From Nocardioides marinus (GTDB lineage: Bacteria; Actinomycetota; Actinomycetes; Propionibacteriales; Nocardioidaceae): 64,000 nt of DNA. Each line of letters opens with the position of its first letter. The first letter of the stretch is position 1. Of the stretch, positions 26,512 to 35,222 are shown in pieces. A model generated the notes under the pieces. The model was not told the origin of the DNA, did no database searches, and was given only the letters and a program-made list of their open reading frames with translations. The position numbers were made by a program, and so were the translations under genes. The stretch covers positions 3,238,001-3,302,000 of the forward strand of contig NZ_JACBZI010000001.1 of the NCBI RefSeq assembly GCF_013408145.1, given 5' to 3'.

Positions 26512-26723
26512 GCTGCCCTCACTCAACCTGTGGACGTCCATCGAGCACCAGAGTGCCCGAGGCACCCGGCTGCCAAACCCCCTGTTTCCAAAGTGACCCG
26601 TCCGGGGGGTGTCGAACCACCCGGGTGGGCCACTCGCCGGTACGGACCAGCAGCCCGGGTCGGCTCGGCCACCGGCCCGACCCAGCCGCGCCAGCCCCTC
26701 GGCGTACGCCCCCGGGGACGGCA

Positions 26724-26755
26724 ACGGGGCCCCAGCCGTGCGGCTGGGGCCCCGT
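26724..26755. terminator. strong terminator after the cold-shock gene
   Basis: ACGGGGCCCCAGCCG (26724-26738) pairs perfectly with 26741-26755 around two bases, 35 bases beyond the stop of the reverse-strand csp gene. Confidence 0.75.
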
Positions 26756-26790
26756 CGTGGTGATCGCGTCAGACGCGACTCAACCGTAGG

Positions 26791-26994
26791 TCAGAGAGGA
26801 CGAACGTTCTCCGCCTGCGGACCCTTCGGGCCCGACGTGACGTCGAACTCGACCTTCTGGTTCTCGTCCAGGGACTTGTAGCCCTGGGTCTGGATCGCCG
26901 AGTAGTGCACGAAGACGTCGTCGCCGCCGTCCTCCTGCGCAATGAAGCCGAAACCCTTCTCGGCGTTGAACCACTTCACGGTGCCCTGAGCCAT
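26791..26994 (-). CDS. cspA: CspA-family cold-shock protein
   Basis: A 67-residue OB-fold RNA chaperone. RNP1 is KGFGFI and RNP2 VFVHYSAI; the family start [14 protein letters not shown] and end AENVRPL are complete. It binds single-stranded RNA and DNA. AAGGAG precedes the ATG by ten bases. A long untranslated leader is likely, since no gene lies within 355 bases upstream. Confidence 0.95.
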   Translation of the reverse strand: MAQGTVKWFNAEKGFGFIAQEDGGDDVFVHYSAIQTQGYKSLDENQKVEFDVTSGPKGPQAENVRPL

Positions 26995-27349
26995 TGTGCT
27001 CGTTACTCCTTCATCGGGGCGAGGACCGCCACTTCGGCGGCCCACAACCGGTGCTGGGTGACACGTCGCTCCGACTTGCAGGGTCCGGGGACCGTGGAAC
27101 AAGGAGGAACGCCGTTGGATCACAAACTCCGCGGGCGTCGACCTGCTGGAACTTGCATCGGTTGCGTGCCCGACACTACCGCCTGACTGGATCGTGCAAA
27201 GAGTCCGGGCGACCGAATTTCAGAACCTGGGGATGAAGAGTCTGCGACAGGCGTGTGACATGACCCCTGCGACAGGGGCCTCCACCGCCCGACGGAGCGC
27301 CTCCCGTGGCCGTCTAGGCTGGGCCATACGCCCGCGATTCGGGGCGTGC
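26995..27349. other. intergenic region: csp leader and tRNA promoter
   Basis: No ORF with support. The left part is presumably the 5' leader of the cold-shock gene (reverse strand); the right part would carry the tRNA-Lys promoter. No box could be fixed with confidence. Confidence 0.5.
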
Positions 27350-27422
27350 GGGCCCCTAGCTCAATGGGCAGAGCAGGAGACTTTTAATCTCTTGGTTGTG
27401 GGTTCGAGTCCCACGGGGCCTA
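27350..27422 (+). tRNA. tRNA-Lys (anticodon UUU)
   Basis: The cloverleaf is complete: acceptor GGGCCCC with GGGGCCT (G:U at the end), D-stem GCTC/GAGC, anticodon stem GGAGA/TCTCT with loop CTTTTAA, T-stem GTGGG/CCCAC with TTCGAGT, discriminator A. CCA is not encoded. It marks the left side of the region that looks accessory; tRNA genes are common integration sites, but no second copy of its 3' end was seen. Confidence 0.93.
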
Positions 27423-28381
27423 CTCAAGAAGTCGCTGACCTGGGGCGGGATCGATTGCACCCGAGCCCGCCCCACCGTTGGTCGCCAAAAACTCGCCACA
27501 CTCGTGACCAGACCTACGCACGCAGCGACAGCGTGGGAGGTAGGCCATCGCAGCGAGCCCGGGACTCGACTGAGCCCCCGACTCGATGTCGGCGGCTTTA
27601 CAGTCCGGACCGTGCATAGCCTCTGACCTGCAGTGGAGCGCCCGGTCAGCGGAGCGTTGGCGCGAATATGTCACGGCCAACACCTCCCTTGTTTGCACTC
27701 CACAAGACTGTTGGGACGTCGAGCAACAGCTGGCGGGCATCGGCGGCCAGACCGGGGTGCACAGGCGACGACCGTTCGCCGGTAGCGAGGAGCGCGGGCG
27801 ACCTGGTGTGGTTCCCCGCTCACCGCGGCCCGTGCGTGAACGGAAGGCGCATCCCCTGTGCAGGCCGAAACGGCCGGGAGGCCGACGCGACTGGGCAGAG
27901 ACCCCGTGAAACTGGACGCCGACGATGACTGCCACCTGGTCGAGCAGCCACCCGACGTGGCTCCTGCAGTGCTCGCGGTCCGGCGGTCGGGTGTCCTCGG
28001 CGGGCTTGCGCAGCACCGTGCATCCGCTGCGCACTTGGAGGCGGTGCCAAGTGACACAGACGCCGCTACCACCCTGGTGTAGGCCAGATGCTCGCGGACA
28101 TCGAACTCCAGGTGCGGGACCCTGACCATGTATGACTCCAGCGCCTCGACCCGCCCGAGATCGCCGGCCGCTGCATGCTCTCCGGGAGCACCACGCGTTA
28201 CCGGTCAGCACAGACTTCGATGATCGGCGTCACCCGGCGACCTGGTCTTCGCGTTGCGCGACGGGCAGGCCAAGTCGAGTTCGGACTGGTTGAGGAGCAG
28301 CACCACACACGACAGATCACGACCAACACCGAGCCCATGAGCGGAGCGATGCACGCAGGTGAGCATGCGGGCCCTCGACCC
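27423..28381. other. gene-poor stretch after tRNA-Lys, probably degraded DNA
   Basis: About 960 bases without an ORF of convincing composition. The longest reverse frame (792 bases) is rich in Arg, Ser and Cys and has no domain. Short conserved-looking words such as VEFGLVEEQHH occur at about 28,270 in one frame, without start or ribosome site. It reads like decayed coding or integration debris next to a tRNA. Confidence 0.45.
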
Positions 28382-28993
28382 TCAAATTGATGTTCCCGGG
28401 AGCGTTTGCTTGACCCGCAGCAGGAGCGCCTCGAACAGATCCAAGGCCTCGTCCGCCAGCGTCGCCACATCGGCAGGCAGCAGGTCCGGAGCTCGCGACA
28501 TCAAGACGTCTCCCAGACCGGTGAAGGCGCCCACGACCAGCATGACGGTGTGGTGGTCGGGTGGGAGACCGAGCTCCGCAGCAAGGTGGGGCGTCACCAT
28601 GTCCCGTTCGGCCTGTGTCCGAGCGGCTGCGACCTTGGCTGCCAAGTCCGGGTTCGAGAGCGCTATGCGACGGCGTTGCTCGAGGAGCTCAGCGTGATGC
28701 TCGTGCCACGCGATGAGCTCCGAGACGTTGTCGCGAACGACGCTCGTGAAACTGATCTCCGACTTCTTCGCGGACAATGATCGTTGCAAGGATTCCAGGA
28801 CATCTGCGGCACTGGCGAGAGCAGCCTCCTCCTTGCTGGCGAAGTGGGTGAAGAACGTGCGCCGCGAGATTCCAGCGGCGGCTGCGATCTCAGCAACGGT
28901 GACGTGCTCGTAGCCCCGCTCGGCGAAGAGTCTCGCGGCCTTCTCCGCGACGTCGCGACGGACCTGCAGGCGTCTCCGTGAGCGCAAGTCCAT
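28382..28993 (-). CDS. TetR-family regulator, divergent from an MFS efflux gene
   Basis: A 203-residue repressor. The N-terminal HTH (about 15-60) reads RLFAERGYEHVTVAEIAAAA then GISRRTFFTHFASKEEA, close to the TetR consensus; the C-terminal half is the ligand-binding helical domain. ATG 28993 is chosen over an upstream start at 29014, since the domain begins here. It is divergent from the MFS transporter with a 57-bp gap containing a palindrome, so it should repress that gene and sense its substrate. Confidence 0.85.
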   Translation of the reverse strand: MDLRSRRRLQVRRDVAEKAARLFAERGYEHVTVAEIAAAAGISRRTFFTHFASKEEAALASAADVLESLQRSLSAKKSEISFTSVVRDNVSELIAWHEHHAELLEQRRRIALSNPDLAAKVAAARTQAERDMVTPHLAAELGLPPDHHTVMLVVGAFTGLGDVLMSRAPDLLPADVATLADEALDLFEALLLRVKQTLPGTSI

Positions 28994-29019
28994 GCATCCA
29001 GCGTAACTTTGCATTCAAT

Positions 29020-29032
29020 GTGCATTTTGCAC
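29020..29032. promoter_or_regulatory. candidate operator GTGCA-TTT-TGCAC
   Basis: A perfect 5-bp inverted repeat, GTGCATTTTGCAC, in the 57-bp gap between the divergent TetR and MFS genes, with further TGCA words on both sides. Binding by the TetR protein is inferred. Confidence 0.55.
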
Positions 29033-29050
29033 TGTGTGCATACTCCGGGT

Positions 29051-30661
29051 ATGGGCACTCCACAGCGCCACCCTCATCCCCCACGCGGCGGTCTCAAACT
29101 TCTGCTCTTCGTCATGTGCCTGGCTCTGGCGCTCGTCATCGGAGCCGGCTCCTCGCTGTCTCTCGCCTTGCCCGACATCGCCACGGCTACCGGCGCAAAT
29201 CAGACCCAGTTGACGTGGGTCGTCAACGCCTACGCCCTTGTCTTCGCCGCCCTGCTCCTCCCTGTCGGCATCGCAGCGGACCGATTCGGCCGTCGATCTG
29301 CACTCCTTCTGGGTCTCGCACTCTTCGCGGCCGCCAGCTTCACGTCGGGACTGGTAGACGACCCAGGAGGGCTCATCGCGCTCCGAGGAGTCGCCGGGGT
29401 GGGGGCGGCTGCCGTCATGCCCGCCACCCTTTCTGTGCTTGTCGACGCCTACCCCGAAGATGAGCAGAGCCGCGCCGTGTCGGTATGGGCGGGCGTCTCC
29501 GGTGCCGGCGCCCTCGTGGGAATCCTCGCCGCAGGCGTGCTACTGGACCAGTTCTGGTGGGGCAGCGTCCAGGTCGTCTACGGCGTGGCCGCCGGCTTGA
29601 CGGTGATTGCATGCGCTGCCGTCGTGCCGCCCTCGAACAATCCCGATCTCGCGCTGGACGTGCCTGGCGGCCTGCTGTCGCTCGGCGGTCTGGCCGGAAT
29701 CGTTTTCGCAGTGATCGAGGGGCCAGAACGCGGGTGGACATCGGCACCTGTCGTCGTCGGCGCTCTCGCCGGAGGAGCGCTCCTCGCCCTGTTCGTCTGG
29801 CACGAGTTGCGCACCCACGAGCCCATGCTCGACGTACGACTATTCACCTCACCCTTCCTCGCCACCGGGAGCCTGATCGTCTTTCTCCAGTTCTTCGCCG
29901 CCTTCGGGTTCTTCTTCCTGGCTCCTCAATGGCTTCAGTACGTCCATCGTCTCGACTCACTCGAGACAGCACTATGGCTCCTTCCCGTCGCCGTCGGCAT
30001 CGGCCCAGCCTCAGCAGCTGGACCCGCCCTGCTGGAAAAGCTCGGACCCGGACGGCTCGCCGGTCTGGGAATGGCCCTCATGGCGATGGCTACCGGCGCA
30101 CTTGCTGCTCAGGCTGGCGGCGGACAGGCTCTCTGGGTGTTCGCAGCCACGTTGATCGTGTTCGGCTTCGGCTTCGGGCTGGCTATCACTCCCGGGACCA
30201 CCCTCATCATCGGCGGACTCCCCGACGATCGACGAACCCTTTCGGCCGCCGTCAACGACGTCACTCGCGAGGTCGGCGGCGCACTGGGCGGGGCCGTGGC
30301 CGCCTCCGTGCTCATCGCCGTCTACGCCCAGGATCTCTCAACTGGACTCGCCGACTCCCGCATCCCAGCCTCAGCCGAACAAACCGCCGAGGACGGCGTC
30401 GCACAAGCCTTGGCGATCTCAGGCGACCTCGGCCGCGACGGAGCCCAACTGATGTCGACTGCGGTGGAGGCTTTCGCCAACGGTTACGGAACAGCTCTTT
30501 GGGTGGCCACCTCGGCACTCCTCGTCGGCGCAGCCGCGTCGGTCCTCGGCGCCCGGAGGAAGACTCACCCGACCAAGGTCGCGCGATACCCAGCGGCGGG
30601 TCAGGTCCCGTGTCGTCCTACCCAGACCCGGGAGGGGAGTCAGCCCCTCTCGCCGCGGTGA
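29051..30661 (+). CDS. MFS drug/proton antiporter, DHA2 family (14 TM)
   Basis: A 536-residue permease with about 14 hydrophobic helices. The motif A loop is seen as GIAADRFGRRSALLLG after helix 2, and the DHA2 features TWVVNAYALVFAALLLPVG and AITPGTTLIIGGLPDDRRT are present. It exports a toxic compound in exchange for protons. ATG 29051 is chosen because the first helix starts soon after (LKLLLFVMCLALALVIGAG). The gene is controlled by the adjacent TetR. The C-terminal 35 residues are basic and probably cytoplasmic. Confidence 0.88.
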   Translation: MGTPQRHPHPPRGGLKLLLFVMCLALALVIGAGSSLSLALPDIATATGANQTQLTWVVNAYALVFAALLLPVGIAADRFGRRSALLLGLALFAAASFTSGLVDDPGGLIALRGVAGVGAAAVMPATLSVLVDAYPEDEQSRAVSVWAGVSGAGALVGILAAGVLLDQFWWGSVQVVYGVAAGLTVIACAAVVPPSNNPDLALDVPGGLLSLGGLAGIVFAVIEGPERGWTSAPVVVGALAGGALLALFVWHELRTHEPMLDVRLFTSPFLATGSLIVFLQFFAAFGFFFLAPQWLQYVHRLDSLETALWLLPVAVGIGPASAAGPALLEKLGPGRLAGLGMALMAMATGALAAQAGGGQALWVFAATLIVFGFGFGLAITPGTTLIIGGLPDDRRTLSAAVNDVTREVGGALGGAVAASVLIAVYAQDLSTGLADSRIPASAEQTAEDGVAQALAISGDLGRDGAQLMSTAVEAFANGYGTALWVATSALLVGAAASVLGARRKTHPTKVARYPAAGQVPCRPTQTREGSQPLSPR

Positions 30662-31011
30662 AGCAGGCATGCGGTTTGACCGCTGCGCACTGCAACGGGG
30701 ACAGCCCGACGCCGCCCACTAGATGTGCAGGTGGTTCCTCGCGCACCGGCCACGAGCGATCTTCGGGTATTCGTGGTTCTGCTGTCTCAACTCGACGACC
30801 ATGCTGAGGACGCCGAAGACCTGTGTGCGCATTTCGTTGCGGAGACCACCCAGCCGTCCCGAGCCGCGGCCACGAACTAAACTTAATGCTCTCGCACTTC
30901 GAGGCCGCCAAGTAGCGCGCCGGTCCTGGTGATGAGTGGGGAGTCGCAGCCGATGTGCAACTCGCGGGTTCTCGATCGAGCAGTGCGAGCCCTTGGTGAT
31001 CACGACCGGTT
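30662..31011. other. intergenic stretch without supported genes
   Basis: 350 bases between the + strand MFS gene and the - strand AraC gene, both of which end here. Small ORFs lack ribosome sites and family-like sequence. No long hairpin stands out. Confidence 0.5.
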
Positions 31012-32103
31012 TCACTCGATGGCCGGAACGGCGACACCGTTATCAGGTTGATCAACGCGGGTGGGCGGCACGGTGAGTCGCGCCCCCGATCGGGGCCGGA
31101 TCCCGGCACGTCGAAACTCGCCCGGGGATCGTCTGGTCCAGCGCTTGAACGCGTGGTGGAAGTTGGCCAGGTCGCTGTAGCCAAGGTCGACAGCGATCTG
31201 GCTCATGGGCAGCGCAGGATCGAGGAGCAGCACGATCGCGCGCTCGCGCAGGACGGATTCCCGCACCTCTCGGAAGGTCGTACCCTCAGCCTCAAGACGC
31301 CGTTTCAACGTGCTGACCGACATGCCCATGGCCTCGGCTACACGAGAAAGGCTGCTGGACCCCGGTGCGCGCTCGATCGCACGGCTGACGGACTCGGTCA
31401 CGCTGCTCGGGGTCCCCTCGCGCTCCAGGGCGCGCCGGAGTTCGCTGAGGGCCATCCGGTAGGCGACCGGATCTGGGAAACGGCACGGAACGTCGAGAAT
31501 GTGCGTTGGGACGTGGATGAACGAGGTGCGTGCGTCGAAGACCAAGCGATCCGCGATGACGTCCCGCTCCAGCAGCGCGTCCGGGGGCGCCTGCCAAGCG
31601 AGGTGCAAGTTCATCCCAGGCTGTTCCCCAGCCAACATATCTACCACGCGCAGGAGCGCGGCCCCGCAGTAGGCGGTGACGAGGCAGTCCAGCACTGGAT
31701 CGCCAGTGTGCCCGGCGAGGCCAACGGTCAGGCCCTCCGAGGCGTGGTGGAAATGAGGACGCAGACTTCCCGAGATGAGCGGCAGGTAAGCGAGGAGCTC
31801 GAACACCTCGGCGACAGACGCAGCACTGACCAGCGGCAGACTGAGCGGTCCGAAGGACGTCAATTGCGCCTGCTCTGCGAACGCGAGGCCGAAGCGCGTC
31901 GCGGTGTCGGTATCGAGATCGGGGTAGACCTCACGAAACCAACGCACGGGGACCTGGTGGTCACGTCGAACCAGGTCCAGCTCTGACCAACCCTCGGCGT
32001 CGAGGAGAAGGCGGAAGCGCGTGACTGCCTCAGGGTCGAGGACGCCGCCGTCCAGCAACTGGATGAAGGCCAGCGGAGGTACGCCGACCTCCGTTCGTGC
32101 CAC
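31012..32103 (-). CDS. AraC-family regulator, probably of the CYP153 alkane-hydroxylase genes
   Basis: A 363-residue activator. The N-terminal 200 residues form an arabinose-binding-like domain of the OruR/VirS type (FGLAFAEQAQLTSFGPLSLP). The C-terminal double HTH (about 245-340) reads SLSRVAEAMGMSVSTLKRRL and PMSQIAVDLGYSDLANFHHA. Divergent from the ferredoxin/CYP153 genes with a 103-bp gap. In Mycobacterium and related alkane degraders an AraC gene stands in the same position before ferredoxin and CYP153, so I infer it activates them in response to alkane or an oxidised product. Confidence 0.85.
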   Translation of the reverse strand: MARTEVGVPPLAFIQLLDGGVLDPEAVTRFRLLLDAEGWSELDLVRRDHQVPVRWFREVYPDLDTDTATRFGLAFAEQAQLTSFGPLSLPLVSAASVAEVFELLAYLPLISGSLRPHFHHASEGLTVGLAGHTGDPVLDCLVTAYCGAALLRVVDMLAGEQPGMNLHLAWQAPPDALLERDVIADRLVFDARTSFIHVPTHILDVPCRFPDPVAYRMALSELRRALEREGTPSSVTESVSRAIERAPGSSSLSRVAEAMGMSVSTLKRRLEAEGTTFREVRESVLRERAIVLLLDPALPMSQIAVDLGYSDLANFHHAFKRWTRRSPGEFRRAGIRPRSGARLTVPPTRVDQPDNGVAVPAIE

Positions 32104-32206
32104 ATCGCCTCCTGAGCCGAATTCACAAAAAGTTGGTACGCGTGACCATATCCACAGGCACGGGAGTTGCCAACACTAGGACCGTCCACGAGCCGAGGAG
32201 TTGCCC

Positions 32207-32527
32207 ATGTCAGTCATCACGTTCATCTCTCACGACGGGGAGAAGTACGAGACACCGCTGGAAGAAGGCCAGTCACTGATGCAGATCGCCATCAGCAACC
32301 TGATTCCCGGGATCGACGGCGACTGCGGCGGTGAGGCGGCCTGCGGGACCTGCCACGTCGTGGTGGACGAGGGCTGGGTCGACGTGATGGGTCGATCCAC
32401 GCCTGTTGAGGAAGAGATGCTCTCGATGAATCCCGAGCGTGAGTCCACCTCGCGGCTGGCCTGCCAGATGACCATGAGTGAGGGCTGTGACGGCCTCGTC
32501 GTCCGGCTCCCCGAATTCCAGATGTGA
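32207..32527 (+). CDS. 2Fe-2S adrenodoxin-type ferredoxin
   Basis: A 106-residue electron carrier. The cluster ligands are C-x5-C-x2-C (DCGGEAACGTCHV) and the distant Cys in RLACQMTM. It passes electrons from the reductase at 33935 to the P450 at 32547. ATG 32207 has GAGGAG six bases upstream. First gene of the CYP153 operon, 19 bases before the P450. Confidence 0.93.
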   Translation: MSVITFISHDGEKYETPLEEGQSLMQIAISNLIPGIDGDCGGEAACGTCHVVVDEGWVDVMGRSTPVEEEMLSMNPERESTSRLACQMTMSEGCDGLVVRLPEFQM

Positions 32528-32546
32528 CCCGAGAGGACTGGTGAGC

Positions 32547-33938
32547 ATGACGACGATCACTGAGACCATGAGCGAGCGCGCTCAGTCGCTGCTGCCGATG
32601 GAGCTGCAGATTCGCGGCGCGCACCTCTACGACCGGACGCGCCGTTTTGTGACGCGGACCAACGGACGGAAAATCTTCACGGAGCGACCAATCCCGCCCG
32701 TCGACGATGTCGCGCTCGCCGACATCGACCTGAGCAACCCCTTCCTGTACCGACAGGGCATGTGGCAGTCCTACTACCAGCGTGTCCGCGACGAGGCTCC
32801 CGTTCACTACCAGGCGAACAGCCCCTTCGGGCCTTTCTGGTCGGTGACTCGACACGCAGACATCATCGCGGTCGACAAAGACCACGAGACGTTCTCTGCC
32901 GAGCCGTTCATCATCATCGGTGAACCTCCGCGGTTCATGGACGTGGCCATGTTCATCGCCATGGATCCGCCGAAGCACGACAGGCAGCGTGCCGCCGTCC
33001 AAGGCGTCGTCGCTCCCAAGAACCTCCGCGAGATGGAGACGCTGATCCGCTCGCGCGTCAGGGAGGTCCTCGACGACCTCCCAATTGGCGAGCCGTTCAA
33101 CTGGGTGGATCTCGTCTCCATCGAGCTGACGGCGCGGATGCTGGCGACGCTGCTCGACTTCCCCTACGAGCAGCGACGCAAGCTCGTGGAGTGGTCGGAC
33201 CTTGCCAGCTCCATGGAGCAGGCCAACGGTGGACCATCCGACAACGACACGATCTTCCGAGGCTTCGTCGACGCGGCGCGCGGCCTCAGCGCCCTGTGGC
33301 GCGACAAGGAGGCGCGCCTCGCTGCAGGCGAAGAGCCGGGCTTCGACCTGATCACGATGCTGCAGAGCAATGAGGACACCAAGGACCTGATCGACCGCCC
33401 GATGGAGTTCCTCGGCAACCTGATCCTGCTGATCGTGGGAGGTAATGACACGACCCGCAACTCCATGAGTGGCGGAGTGTTGGCCTTCAACCGGTTCCCG
33501 GACCAGTTCGAGAAGCTCAAGGCGAACCCCGAGCTCATCCCGAACGCGGTCTCGGAGATCATCCGTTGGCAGACTCCACTCGCCTACATGCGCCGCGTCG
33601 CCAAGAAGGACACCGTCCTCAACGGCCAGTTCATCCGCAAGGGCGACAAGGTCATCATGTGGTACGCCTCAGGCAACCGGGACGAGAGGGTTTTCGATCG
33701 GCCCGATGACCTCATCATCGACCGCAGCAACGCACGCAACCACATCTCCTTCGGCTTCGGTGTCCACCGCTGCATGGGCAATCGGCTCGCGGAGATGCAG
33801 CTGCGCATCTTGTGGGAGGAGTTGCTCCCTCGCTTCGAGAAGATCGAGGTGGTCGAGGAGCCGGAGTATGTCCAGTCCAACTTCGTCCGAGGAATCAGCC
33901 GGCTGATGGTCCAGTTGACTCCCAAAACTGTCGCGTGA
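32547..33938 (+). CDS. cytochrome P450 of the CYP153 family (alkane terminal hydroxylase)
   Basis: A 463-residue soluble P450. The oxygen-binding I helix is LLIVGGNDTTRNSMSGGVLA, the K helix EIIRWQTPLAYMRR, and the heme loop FGFGVHRCMGNRLAE with Cys as ligand. MFIAMDPPKHDRQR and the GNDTTRNSM stretch match CYP153A6 closely as I remember it. CYP153 enzymes oxidise medium-chain alkanes or related chains at the terminal methyl. The N-terminus is about 40 residues longer than A6. ATG 32547 is used; a GTG at 32541 is possible. It overlaps the reductase start by four bases. Confidence 0.92.
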   Translation: MTTITETMSERAQSLLPMELQIRGAHLYDRTRRFVTRTNGRKIFTERPIPPVDDVALADIDLSNPFLYRQGMWQSYYQRVRDEAPVHYQANSPFGPFWSVTRHADIIAVDKDHETFSAEPFIIIGEPPRFMDVAMFIAMDPPKHDRQRAAVQGVVAPKNLREMETLIRSRVREVLDDLPIGEPFNWVDLVSIELTARMLATLLDFPYEQRRKLVEWSDLASSMEQANGGPSDNDTIFRGFVDAARGLSALWRDKEARLAAGEEPGFDLITMLQSNEDTKDLIDRPMEFLGNLILLIVGGNDTTRNSMSGGVLAFNRFPDQFEKLKANPELIPNAVSEIIRWQTPLAYMRRVAKKDTVLNGQFIRKGDKVIMWYASGNRDERVFDRPDDLIIDRSNARNHISFGFGVHRCMGNRLAEMQLRILWEELLPRFEKIEVVEEPEYVQSNFVRGISRLMVQLTPKTVA

Positions 33939-35149
33939 CCCGAGCCAGAGGCACGGCCCTTGTCGTCGGCGCCAGCCATGCCGGTGCCCAGGTAGCCGCG
34001 AGTCTGCGGCAGGAGGGCTGGGACGGTGACGTCCTCCTGGTCGGGGACGAGGCGGCGTTGCCCTACCAACGGCCTCCCCTGTCCAAGGCCTACCTCGCCG
34101 GCACGAGCAGCATCGACGATCTTGCGATACGCAAGAGCGAGTTCTACGAGAAGCATCGGATCCGCTTGGTGAGGGCGACCGTCACCGGCCTCGATCGAGC
34201 AGCGCGTCGCATCTGGACGAGCGACGGAGGGACCATCTCGTACGACGGATTGGCGCTGTGCACCGGAGGTCGCGCGCGTCGTGCTGCCCTGCCCGGCAGC
34301 ACGCTCGAGGGGGTCCACTACCTGCGCACTTTCGCCGATGTCGAGGCGATACGGCAGTCCGTGCGGCCGGGAGGACGCGCTGTCATCATCGGCGGCGGCT
34401 ACATCGGTTTGGAGACGGCCGCCTCCCTTCGGACCCTCGGGCTCGAGGTGACCGTGCTCGAGGCCGCCGAACGGGTTCTCGCGAGGGTCACCGCCCCCGC
34501 GGTGTCGAGCTTCTACGAGCGGGTGCACCGCGAGGCTGGCGTCGATATCCGAACGAGCGTCCTGGCCGAGGGCATCGAAGGGCACACGTCGGTGACGGCC
34601 GTCCGTGTGACCGGCGGCGAGCGTGTCGCGGCCGACCTCGTCATCGTCGGCATCGGGCTCGTCCCGAACACCGAGCTCGCTGCCGAGGCCGGCTTGCGCG
34701 TCGACGACGGCATCGTCATCGACGACCACGCCCGCACCAGTGACGACCGCATCGTGGCGGCGGGCGACTGCGTGAGCCATCGGTTGGCTCGCTACGACCG
34801 GCTGGTCCGCTTGGAGTCCGTACCGAGCGCCACCGAGCAGGCGAAAGCGGCAGCGGCCACGCTCTGCGGCAAGGAACGGCCCATCAGGGCCCTGCCCTGG
34901 TTCTGGTCCGACCAGTACGACCTGAAGCTGCAGATCGCGGGCCTGAACACCGGGTACGACGAGGTCTCGTTGAGCGGCGACCCGGCCGCCGACCGCGACT
35001 TCTCCTGCTTCTACTTCCGAGATGGCCTGTTGCTCGCCGCGGATTGTGTGAATCGACCCCGGGATTTCATGTGGATCAAACAGGCACTCGGCCGGGGCGG
35101 CAAGGTCGATCGGGCACAGCTCGAGGGAGCTCTTCAGCCCCATCCGTAA
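33935..35149 (+). CDS. NAD(P)H-dependent ferredoxin reductase (FAD)
   Basis: A 404-residue putidaredoxin-reductase-type flavoprotein. The FAD motif is LVVGASHAGAQVAASLR, the NADH motif VIIGGGYIGLETAASLRTLG, and the second FAD motif IVAAGDC. It reduces the ferredoxin at 32207. The start is GTG 33935, overlapping the P450 stop (GTGA), so translation is coupled. Confidence 0.92.
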   Translation: MTRARGTALVVGASHAGAQVAASLRQEGWDGDVLLVGDEAALPYQRPPLSKAYLAGTSSIDDLAIRKSEFYEKHRIRLVRATVTGLDRAARRIWTSDGGTISYDGLALCTGGRARRAALPGSTLEGVHYLRTFADVEAIRQSVRPGGRAVIIGGGYIGLETAASLRTLGLEVTVLEAAERVLARVTAPAVSSFYERVHREAGVDIRTSVLAEGIEGHTSVTAVRVTGGERVAADLVIVGIGLVPNTELAAEAGLRVDDGIVIDDHARTSDDRIVAAGDCVSHRLARYDRLVRLESVPSATEQAKAAAATLCGKERPIRALPWFWSDQYDLKLQIAGLNTGYDEVSLSGDPAADRDFSCFYFRDGLLLAADCVNRPRDFMWIKQALGRGGKVDRAQLEGALQPHP

Positions 35150-35222
35150 ACCTGAGCTACCTCGAGCGCACCGTGCCTGTGGTCGCGCGAAGGCAGACGC
35201 AACCAAAAGAAGGAGCCCATAG

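Noticed and set aside
27420..28211. 263-residue reverse ORF after tRNA-Lys
   Set aside because: No family, Arg/Ser/Cys-rich, no ribosome site, and its C-terminus runs into the tRNA. Counted as degraded DNA.
30662..31011. Possible small genes in the MFS-AraC gap
   Set aside because: ORFs of 60-100 codons on both strands lack ribosome sites and recognisable sequence.
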